NCBI GenBank assembly: GCA_002293365.1
Contig: DBDD01000075.1
Coordinates: 2,338-17,207, forward strand
DNA from: Christensenella sp. UBA941
GTDB taxonomy: Bacteria; Bacillota; Clostridia; Christensenellales; UBA941
DNA: 14,870 nucleotides
Reading direction: 5' to 3'
A program made the position numbers and the translations under genes. The notes beneath the pieces were generated by a model that was not told the origin of the DNA, did no database searches, and worked only from the letters and a program-made list of their open reading frames with translations. Of this stretch, positions 1 through 5,324 are shown one piece after another. How positions within the stretch are numbered: the first letter of the stretch is position 1; each line of letters opens with the position of its first letter.

Positions 1-7
1 CCAAATC

Positions 8-16
8 TGCTATGAT
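8..16 (+). promoter_or_regulatory. Extended -10 promoter element for the secreted protein gene
   Basis: TGC followed by TATGAT matches an extended -10 box (TGnTATAAT, one mismatch in the hexamer). Any -35 box would fall at or before the window edge and cannot be checked. It would start transcription near position 23, about 45 nt before the ATG at 69. This is inferred from the motif only. Confidence 0.45.
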
Positions 17-29
17 ATAGAAAAACAGG

Positions 30-50
30 AACGGATTGAAGCAATCCGTT
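30..50 (+). promoter_or_regulatory. Perfect 9-bp hairpin in the 5' leader of the secreted protein gene
   Basis: AACGGATTG and CAATCCGTT pair perfectly around a 3-nt AAG loop. The hairpin lies between the predicted transcription start and the GGGAGG ribosome binding site at about 58-63. No run of T follows, so it is not a terminator. It could stabilise the 5' end of the mRNA or act as a DNA operator; the sequence does not say which. Confidence 0.5.
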
Positions 51-68
51 ACTATATGGGAGGTTCTA

Positions 69-1136
69 ATGAAAAAAATCGCACTTATTCTAACTGTTCT
101 CATGATTCTTTCGGCGGGCGCTGCCTTTGCGTTGCCCGGCGAAGCGGATGCGCCGATGCTGACGACCTATGAAGTCGTCGCCGCCGCAGACCAACAACTA
201 AACGAGGCGGAAAGCTTCGAGATGGATTTAATGCTCGTGTTGGCGATGAGCGCCGAAGGCGAAAACGTTGCGGCGAATATTGACGCGAACATGAAGTTCA
301 TACTCGATCCGCTTGCGTTTGCCATGGTTTTCGATATGGCGATTGTGCCTGAACTCGACGAAGCGATCAGCGCCGAAATATACCTGCGCACGGAGGACGG
401 CGTGCCGGTAATATACGCTGAAGCTCAAGATGAAGTCATACGCATGTCGCTCGAAGGCCTCGAAGAATTGATCGCCATGCTGTCCAGCGAAATGGGCGAT
501 TTGTTCGAAGCAGAAACCGCGCCGGTATCGCCGGAGGATTATGACAGAATGGCGTTTATGGGCGAAACGACGCTTAACGGCAAGACGGTGTATATTATCG
601 AAGCCGAGCCGAGTATCCCCGTAAAAGAGATGCAGGATGTTTTCAGCGCCATGGGCCTGGATGATATGTACAGCGAGCTGGGTATCAGCACGTCGGCCTT
701 CATTTCGGCCTACGAAGGTATGACGTTCACCTACTACATCGACAGGGCGACGCATCAATACGTCCGCATGGAGATGGATCTGACGGGCATTATGCGCAAT
801 ATGATGGCGAGCATGGGCCTTACCGACGAAGTTTATGTGAGCATTGACCAATATTCTGTCGTTATAGATATCAAGGATATCAATAAGGTCAAGCCGTTCG
901 ACGTTCCGAAGCGGATTTTAAACAACGCCGAGGATATGGGCGATCTATTCGGCGCGGGCGATATCGGCGTTATCGGCGGGGCCGACGGCCCGACGGCGGT
1001 CATAACGGAAGAATATTTCGACCAAATCGACTGGGAAGCCCTCATGGAGGCGGACGAGGCCGCTTTAGAAGCGTATGTGGATGCCGACGGCAATATCGAC
1101 TACGCCGCGCTGGCCGAGGCGTATCCGGCGTTATAA
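69..1136 (+). CDS. Secreted acidic protein with a C-terminal GGADGPT motif (DUF6612/LppX-like fold suspected)
   Basis: A 355-aa protein. The start at 69 is chosen because GGGAGG lies 5 nt upstream and the protein then begins with a standard signal peptide: MKK, a hydrophobic stretch over residues 4-18, and an AFA cleavage site at 19-21. There is no lipobox cysteine, so it should be released or wall-associated and not lipid-anchored. The mature part is rich in Asp, Glu, Ala and Met. Its pattern (a Leu-Asn-Glu-Ala-Glu-Ser-Phe opening, then alternating strands and a segment like FTYYIDRATHQYVRMEMD) resembles clostridial secreted proteins of the DUF6612/LppX-like fold; this is recalled similarity only. 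Residues 299-311 read IGVIGGADGPTAV, a signature otherwise known from sodium-pump decarboxylase beta subunits. The last 40 residues are strongly acidic. The function is unknown. Confidence 0.85.
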   Translation: MKKIALILTVLMILSAGAAFALPGEADAPMLTTYEVVAAADQQLNEAESFEMDLMLVLAMSAEGENVAANIDANMKFILDPLAFAMVFDMAIVPELDEAISAEIYLRTEDGVPVIYAEAQDEVIRMSLEGLEELIAMLSSEMGDLFEAETAPVSPEDYDRMAFMGETTLNGKTVYIIEAEPSIPVKEMQDVFSAMGLDDMYSELGISTSAFISAYEGMTFTYYIDRATHQYVRMEMDLTGIMRNMMASMGLTDEVYVSIDQYSVVIDIKDINKVKPFDVPKRILNNAEDMGDLFGAGDIGVIGGADGPTAVITEEYFDQIDWEALMEADEAALEAYVDADGNIDYAALAEAYPAL

Positions 1137-1171
1137 AAAGCAATCTCGGTTTTACGAATAAATCGTATTTT

Positions 1172-1204
1172 TAGGGTCGCGGACGCGCAATGCGCGCCCC
1201 TACA
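1172..1204 (-). repeat. Single unit of the GTAGGG palindromic element
   Basis: Read on the minus strand from 1203, this is a 28-nt unit that begins GTAGGGGCGCGCATTGCGCG and ends CCGCGAC. The arms GGGCGCGC and GCGCGTCC are nearly complementary around ATT. The layout matches the units at the four other loci, but here only one unit is present and not a head-to-head pair. It lies 35 nt after the secreted protein gene. The CCCTACA end is followed by a GGATTAGAAT flank that resembles the flank of the copy at 14058. Confidence 0.75.
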
Positions 1205-1225
1205 GGATTAGAATGATTCTCTATT

Positions 1226-1258
1226 ACTCAAAAAAGCGGCGAAGCCGCTTTTTTGAGT
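1226..1258. terminator. Strong bidirectional rho-independent terminator
   Basis: A perfect 15-bp inverted repeat, ACTCAAAAAAGCGGC and its complement, surrounds a GAA loop. The GC core is flanked by A6 on one side and T6 on the other, so it can terminate from either direction. It closes the secreted protein transcript and insulates the serine hydrolase gene. Confidence 0.9.
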
Positions 1259-1335
1259 GCCAAATTTTGATACGCAACACTGATAAAGCAAATATTGTCG
1301 GCATAAGTTTCCCTTAACTTTTTTTATAATGGGGC

Positions 1336-1364
1336 TTGTAAAGCATTTTTAATGGATATATGCT
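1336..1364 (+). promoter_or_regulatory. Candidate sigma-A promoter for the serine hydrolase gene
   Basis: TTGTAA (1336-1341) and TATGCT (1359-1364) are separated by 17 nt, each matching 4 of 6 consensus bases. An isolated perfect TATAAT also lies at 1325-1330 but has no recognisable -35 box at a usable distance. A 10-bp palindrome, AGAGCGCTCT at 1374-1383, falls around the predicted start point and is a possible operator. Confidence 0.4.
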
Positions 1365-1407
1365 TGATTTATGAGAGCGCTCTTCCAAAAAATTTAGGAG
1401 AAAACAT

Positions 1408-2391
1408 ATGAACCAAGAAAAAATAACGGCTTTAGAACAACTAATAAACAAGGATTATGCAAATACGGCAGGTATCGTTATCTTAAAAAACGGCGATCCG
1501 GTATATGCCAGTTATTTCAACGACTGTACCGCCGATACTGCTATTCATGTATTTTCGGTAACAAAAAGCGTCGTTTCCATATTGATTGGTATCGCTATTG
1601 ACAAAGGGTTCATCAAAAGCACGGAACAGAAGGTGTTGGATTTCTTCCCGGACTATAAAATTAAGCGGGGGGAGAAAACAATACAAACTATTTCTATTGA
1701 GACAATGCTGACCATGACCGCGCCGTACAAATTCAGATCCGCGCCTTATACAAAGTATTTTACCAGCGAAGATTGGGTAAAAGCAGCCCTCGATTTATTG
1801 GGAGGTAAAAAGCCGATCGGGGAATTCCGCTATGCTCCTCTCATAGGGCCGGATATTTTGTCGGGCATACTGGCGAAATCAACAGGTCAAGCTGTTCTCG
1901 ATTTCGCCAAAGAACATCTATTTGCTCCGCTTGGAATCGCTGTGGCGGCTAACATAACTTTTGAGACCAAAGAAGAACAATTGGCGTTTAATAAAACAAA
2001 AGGTATCAGCGGCTGGGTCGCCGACCCAAAAGGGATAAATACGGCAGGCTGGGGGCTTACCCTAACGGCCATGGATATGGCAAAAATCGGGCAGCTATAT
2101 TTAAACGGCGGGAAATGGAACGGCAATCAAATTGTTTCGGCGAAATGGGTAGAAGAGAGCCTTAAAGAACACAGCCGATGGGCAGAAATAAATCTGCCAT
2201 ATGGTTACTTATGGTGGATCGGGGTCGGGAATGGCTATGCGGCTATGGGAGACTGCGGAAATGTGATTTATGTCAACCCAAACAAAAATATAGTCGTTTC
2301 TGTTGCTTCCCTTTTCAAGCCGACGGCAAAGGATAGAATAGAATTAATTACAGAATATATTGAGCCGATATTTGAAGATCGAGCATCATAA
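1408..2391 (+). CDS. Serine hydrolase, beta-lactamase/penicillin-binding-like family
   Basis: A 327-aa protein with an AGGAG site 7 nt before the ATG. The SxxK nucleophile motif is Ser50-Val-Thr-Lys53 in the context HVFSVTKSVVSILIG, typical of class C beta-lactamase-like hydrolases (Pfam Beta-lactamase). A Tyr at 142 (FRYAPLIGPDILSGIL) is the likely second active-site element, and the family's conserved Trp-Gly-Leu segment follows (GWGLTLTAMDMAKIGQLYLN). Near the C-terminus AAMGDCGNVIYVNP takes the place of the usual A-x-G-x-x-G-Q-x-I stretch. There is no signal peptide, so it is probably cytoplasmic. Members act as esterases, peptidases or transpeptidase-like enzymes; the substrate here cannot be told, and resistance to beta-lactams should not be assumed. 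The gene stands alone with its own promoter and is visibly more AT-rich than the secreted protein gene upstream. Confidence 0.88.
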   Translation: MNQEKITALEQLINKDYANTAGIVILKNGDPVYASYFNDCTADTAIHVFSVTKSVVSILIGIAIDKGFIKSTEQKVLDFFPDYKIKRGEKTIQTISIETMLTMTAPYKFRSAPYTKYFTSEDWVKAALDLLGGKKPIGEFRYAPLIGPDILSGILAKSTGQAVLDFAKEHLFAPLGIAVAANITFETKEEQLAFNKTKGISGWVADPKGINTAGWGLTLTAMDMAKIGQLYLNGGKWNGNQIVSAKWVEESLKEHSRWAEINLPYGYLWWIGVGNGYAAMGDCGNVIYVNPNKNIVVSVASLFKPTAKDRIELITEYIEPIFEDRAS

Positions 2392-2742
2392 ACCGGGCTT
2401 ATTGTATCCCCTGTCGCCATAGGGCGTAAGCTTTTCCAGCCATTTGCCCTCCATCTGGCGCACTTCGTAGCGCACGTCCAGCATATCCTCGGTGCTCTTT
2501 TCTTCGAGTACCTCGTAGCTGAACGCGCTCGGGCCAAATTCATTCCAATCCTTTTGCAAGGCAAGGTTCATATGCCGTCCGAGCTCCAGCTGCGTGCGCT
2601 GCGAAGCCCATTTGTTTTTTAAGTTGGGAAAGCCCATGATGAAGAGCTTGCCGTTCTTTTCGTTCTTTATTTGAACGACGCCCATAATCGTCTTTTGTTG
2701 CTTATATGCTTCGAGCAATTCCTTGCGTTTTTGCTTTTCCAA
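2386..2742 (-). CDS. GIY-YIG nuclease family protein
   Basis: A 118-aa protein. The start is the TTG at 2742 because AAGGAGG (2750-2756) sits 7 nt upstream and the protein then opens MEKQKRKELLEAYKQ, as in its relatives. A longer frame from another TTG at 2778 has no such site. The sequence (MGVVQIKN, then PNLKNKW, GRHMNLALQKDW and FGPSAFSYEVLEEK) matches my memory of a small clostridial family annotated as GIY-YIG nucleases. The GIY and YIG tripeptides themselves are degenerate (MGV and FIMG), so nuclease activity is doubtful. It converges on the serine hydrolase gene, and the two stop codons overlap by 6 nt. It has its own well-formed promoter. Confidence 0.8.
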   Translation of the reverse strand: MEKQKRKELLEAYKQQKTIMGVVQIKNEKNGKLFIMGFPNLKNKWASQRTQLELGRHMNLALQKDWNEFGPSAFSYEVLEEKSTEDMLDVRYEVRQMEGKWLEKLTPYGDRGYNKPGL

Positions 2743-2795
2743 AATGATTCCTCCTTCGAATGGTTTTTGGAATACCAAAAATCGGGATAGTTCGA

Positions 2796-2824
2796 ATTAT
2801 AGCACGGTATTCTTTGTCCGGCAA
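2796..2824 (-). promoter_or_regulatory. Sigma-A promoter of the GIY-YIG family gene
   Basis: On the minus strand TTGCCG (2824-2819) and a perfect TATAAT (2801-2796) are 17 nt apart. The predicted start of transcription near 2789 leaves a short leader before the AAGGAGG site. Confidence 0.7.
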
Positions 2825-2906
2825 ATTGTGTGGGAACGCTAATACAGGAAAAAACATAATATGCATTGTCTAAATACGATATTTACTTGCACGGAAGGTG
2901 GTGGCG

Positions 2907-3230
2907 ATGGTTATTCCTGATGGCTTTAGTATGAACACGAATACGAATATCCAATCGAATAATCTTTCGCGCGAGGATACGGTAAATCAGGCCATACACG
3001 CCATAGCGGCGGAGGATGCCGGATTCAGCCGTATTCTCGACGCTCAAAGCGAAAGGCTGCGCTATATTATTGGAATCCTGCCCGGACAAAGCGGCCGGGA
3101 GCCTGCGCTTGAGCGGGCAATTCTGGCGAGCGATAGTGTCCGCCGGACGATTCAAATCATAACCAATATGCAAATGATCTCAAATCAAAAGCTGTCGGAG
3201 CTTCTCGAGGACGGCTCCGGACAATTATAA
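2907..3230 (+). CDS. Small conserved-looking protein, function unknown (possibly spore-associated)
   Basis: A 107-aa protein. The ATG at 2907 is preferred because AAGGTGG (2895-2901), one mismatch from the ideal site, lies 5 nt upstream; GTG codons at 2898 and 2901 are alternatives. After a polar Asn/Thr-rich start, residues around 22-55 (SREDTVNQAIHAIAAEDAG, then FSRILDAQSERLRYIIG) resemble a motif in small Bacillus and Clostridium proteins that read roughly A-x-E-E-x-x-L-x-x-I-L-N-A-E-G-E-K-I-Q. Some of those are linked with spores or exosporium, but this is recall, not a search. A second helical half (residues about 67-102) follows. There is no signal peptide or membrane segment. It lies 89 nt before the sigma factor gene with no obvious terminator between. 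Confidence 0.65.
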   Translation: MVIPDGFSMNTNTNIQSNNLSREDTVNQAIHAIAAEDAGFSRILDAQSERLRYIIGILPGQSGREPALERAILASDSVRRTIQIITNMQMISNQKLSELLEDGSGQL

Positions 3231-3255
3231 CTGCATAAAAAAAATCAGCTTATTA

Positions 3256-3282
3256 TGTCACAACCCAATTCCGCCGATGTCT
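3256..3282 (+). promoter_or_regulatory. Candidate ECF-type promoter for the sigma factor gene
   Basis: TGTCACA (3256-3262) is followed after 15 nt by TGTCTA (3278-3283). A TGTCACA -35 box with CGTC at -10 is the known target of ECF41 sigma factors, so this pair suggests autoregulation, although the encoded factor is not evidently ECF41. The same nine bases ATGTCACAA recur at 4166-4174, before the next gene, without a matching -10. Confidence 0.35.
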
Positions 3283-3319
3283 AATTATAGAGAAGACAAA
3301 ACGGGAGATGAATACTTTT

Positions 3320-4159
3320 ATGCAAACGGAACAATTTTCTTTTGTGGACAAGGCCGTAAACGGCGACAAACAAGCCTTGGAAGAATTGTTGCTCGGCGTA
3401 CGGGATATGGTTTACAACCTGTCATTACGTATGCTGGGAAGTCCTCAAGACGCCGAGGACGCCTCGCAGGAAATCTATATCCGTATTATCACCAGGCTAT
3501 CCACATTTAAAAAGGAAAGCTCGTTTTCAACTTGGGTATACCGCGTAGCCGCCAATCATCTTTTGAATTATAAAAAATCAATGTTCTCGAAGGCGCCGCC
3601 GCTTAGCTTTGAATACTATGGCGCGGACATCGAAGCGGGGTTTATCGATTCAAGCGGTACGGCCGGCGGCGTAGATGAGGACTTATTGGCGCAGGAGCTG
3701 AAAATGTCTTGTACTAACGTTATGCTCCAATGCTTTGATCCAGAAAGCCGCCTGATCTATATATTGGGCACGATGTTTCATGTGGATAGCCGGATATGCG
3801 GTGAGATTTTAGAGATCACGCCGGAGGCGTACCGGCAGCGACTTTTACGCTTACGGCAAAGAATGGCCGCGTTTCTCGGTGAATATTGCGGCTTGGCGTC
3901 CTCCGCAAAATGCAATTGCAAAAAGCGCGTGGGTTACGCGATAAAGAACCGCCGGCTAAATCCCGAATACTTGGAATACTCTGCGCTTGAGAAGGCGGAT
4001 AACTCGGAATATATACTGGCGATGGAAGAAATGGATGCTCAATCTCATGTTTTCGCGAATCTCCCTCGCTACCGCTCGCCGCAAACAATAAGAGATTTTC
4101 TGCAAAAAATCCTGCATTCCGAGGATATGGACACGATTCTACACGCTAAAACACAGTGA
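3320..4159 (+). CDS. RNA polymerase sigma factor, ECF-like, with Cys-containing C-terminal extension
   Basis: A 279-aa protein. The ATG at 3320 is chosen because GGAGATGA lies 8 nt upstream; an in-frame ATG at 3308 falls inside that site. Region 2 is clear: DAEDASQEIYIR at 44-55 (core-binding and melting helix) and TWVYRVAANHLLNYKK at 71-86 (-10 recognition). Region 4 spans about 130-190, with the helix-turn-helix candidate GEILEITPEAYRQRLLRLR. At about 280 aa it is longer than a plain ECF factor (about 170-200 aa). The extension begins CGLASSAKCNCKKR, with Cys190, Cys198 and Cys200 as possible metal ligands; I recall a sigma family with a similar CGL...CxC segment. It is followed closely by a membrane protein gene and a DUF2461 gene in the same direction. 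No classical anti-sigma factor is visible. Confidence 0.85.
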   Translation: MQTEQFSFVDKAVNGDKQALEELLLGVRDMVYNLSLRMLGSPQDAEDASQEIYIRIITRLSTFKKESSFSTWVYRVAANHLLNYKKSMFSKAPPLSFEYYGADIEAGFIDSSGTAGGVDEDLLAQELKMSCTNVMLQCFDPESRLIYILGTMFHVDSRICGEILEITPEAYRQRLLRLRQRMAAFLGEYCGLASSAKCNCKKRVGYAIKNRRLNPEYLEYSALEKADNSEYILAMEEMDAQSHVFANLPRYRSPQTIRDFLQKILHSEDMDTILHAKTQ

Positions 4160-4198
4160 TAACGCATGTCACAAAATAAAATTTAAGGGGATAATGCT

Positions 4199-4525
4199 TT
4201 GACTACATTTTTACTTACGCTGCTTACCGGGGTCGTCTTTGGCACAATTGATATTTTGCCCATGCTCAAAATGAAACTGGACAAGTTCTCTATCCTATCG
4301 GCTTTCGTGTTTTATCTCGTTGTGCCTTTTATTGTTTTTAATACCGATTTATTCGCTATGGCCTGGTGGCTTAAAGGCGGAGTGATTTCTCTGCTACTGG
4401 CGCTGCCGGTCGTGATAATTGTCGCAAAGGACGGAATAAAAGCAATCATGCCGATGATCGCGATGTCTATCGTACTTGGCACGCTGATAGGCGTAGTCGG
4501 AAAATTTGTATTGCAGATTTTATAA
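4199..4525 (+). CDS. Small integral membrane protein, four predicted helices
   Basis: A 108-aa protein starting at TTG 4199, with AAGGGG 8 nt upstream; the ATG at 4194 hits a stop after two codons. Four hydrophobic segments are visible: about residues 4-22, 31-50, 56-76 and 84-107, with short charged turns between (KMKLDK, AKDGIK). No enzymatic motif is recognised. It sits 39 nt after the sigma factor gene and 16 nt before the DUF2461 gene, so it is very likely co-transcribed. It could be the membrane partner of the sigma factor, but it lacks the cytoplasmic anti-sigma domain that such partners usually have. The function is unknown. Confidence 0.8.
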   Translation: MTTFLLTLLTGVVFGTIDILPMLKMKLDKFSILSAFVFYLVVPFIVFNTDLFAMAWWLKGGVISLLLALPVVIIVAKDGIKAIMPMIAMSIVLGTLIGVVGKFVLQIL

Positions 4526-4541
4526 AAAAGGCGGTGCGCTT

Positions 4542-5219
4542 GTGAACAATATTATAGAATATCTTTCGGATTTGGAGAAAAACAATAATCGGGAGTGGTA
4601 TCACGCGAATAAGGATCGCTATCAAAAGGCAAACGCCGATTTCGAGCGTTTTATCGAAAAGCTGATATTATTAATCGGCGAATATGACGACAGCGTGCTT
4701 CATAACGCGCCAAAGGATTTAACTTTTAAGCTGGTACGCGATACGCGGTTCAGCAACGACAAATCGCCGTATAATCCGGCGTTTCGGGCGCACATTTCGT
4801 CAAAAGGCAAGCTGCCCGTTCCCGTAGGCTATTATATTTCGTTCGCGCCTGGAAACCGTTCGTTTTTAGGCGGAGGACTATTCGCCCCCATATTCAAGGA
4901 AGCAACGGCGATGGTTCGCGATTATATTAGCGCGCACGGCGAGGAGTTCGAAAAAATAATCAAGGACAAACATTTTTCGGAATACTTTACAGTGAGAGGC
5001 GAAGCGTTGAAAAATGTTCCAAAGGGCTATAACGCAGACCACCCGCAGGCGGAATACTTGAAAAACAAGAGTTGGTTTTTGGAATATCCGATTGCCGACG
5101 CGTCGCTTGATAACATCGATGCCTTCGCCGGACAAGCAGCAACACTATTCCGATATATGAAGCCTTTTAACGATTACCTGAACAAGGCGCTGATTGATTT
5201 TACGATGCCGACGAGATAA
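4542..5219 (+). CDS. DUF2461 (TIGR02453) family protein
   Basis: A 225-aa protein. It starts at GTG 4542, with AAGGCGG (4528-4534) 7 nt upstream, and opens MNNIIEYLSDLEKNNNREWY. The family hallmark is RDTRFSNDKSP at residues 66-76, with the N-terminal NREWYHANKDRY segment and the later GGGLFAP stretch also typical. The family's biochemical role is not established. The length is normal. It is the last gene of the sigma factor operon and is followed by a hairpin terminator. A second, divergent family member lies at 7359-8027 on the other strand. Confidence 0.88.
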   Translation: MNNIIEYLSDLEKNNNREWYHANKDRYQKANADFERFIEKLILLIGEYDDSVLHNAPKDLTFKLVRDTRFSNDKSPYNPAFRAHISSKGKLPVPVGYYISFAPGNRSFLGGGLFAPIFKEATAMVRDYISAHGEEFEKIIKDKHFSEYFTVRGEALKNVPKGYNADHPQAEYLKNKSWFLEYPIADASLDNIDAFAGQAATLFRYMKPFNDYLNKALIDFTMPTR

Positions 5220-5248
5220 AGGGTACGAAGCCAAGCCCTAAAAAGACG

Positions 5249-5270
5249 GGAGCACTTTTTGCTCCTTTTT
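5249..5270 (+). terminator. Rho-independent terminator after the DUF2461 gene
   Basis: GGAGCA and TGCTCC form a 6-bp stem around CTTTT, followed by five T residues. It ends the plus-strand sigma factor operon. Confidence 0.75.
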
Positions 5271-5287
5271 ACAACTGCATGCATAAC

Positions 5288-5313
5288 AAAAATGCGGCTC
5301 ACGCCGCATTTTT
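5288..5313. terminator. Bidirectional terminator between the converging DUF2461 and tkt genes
   Basis: A perfect 11-bp inverted repeat, AAAAATGCGGC and its complement, surrounds a TCAC loop. The A and T runs allow use from both sides. It lies 11 nt past the tkt stop codon and mainly serves tkt. Confidence 0.88.
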
Positions 5314-5324
5314 GCCGTTATATA

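Noticed and set aside
228..851. Long minus-strand open frame (207 codons) opposite the secreted protein gene
   Set aside because: It has no ribosome binding site, a His/Arg-rich composition typical of antisense frames, and the plus-strand gene has a clear signal peptide and Shine-Dalgarno sequence.
963..1001. Fragment of a sodium-pump decarboxylase beta subunit gene
   Set aside because: Only about 13 residues match; the surrounding protein is hydrophilic and acidic with no membrane helices, so it is not a truncated pump subunit.
1408..2391. Possible antibiotic-resistance beta-lactamase
   Set aside because: The SxxK fold is shared with many esterases and peptidases; there is no signal peptide, so periplasmic or extracellular drug hydrolysis is unlikely.
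3277..3510. Plus-strand 77-codon frame at the start of the sigma factor gene
   Set aside because: It is out of frame with the sigma factor, whose region 2 motif and Shine-Dalgarno site are clear.
4166..4192. Second ECF-type promoter before the membrane protein gene
   Set aside because: ATGTCACAA is present, but no GTC-type -10 follows at 15-16 nt and transcription would begin after the ribosome binding site.
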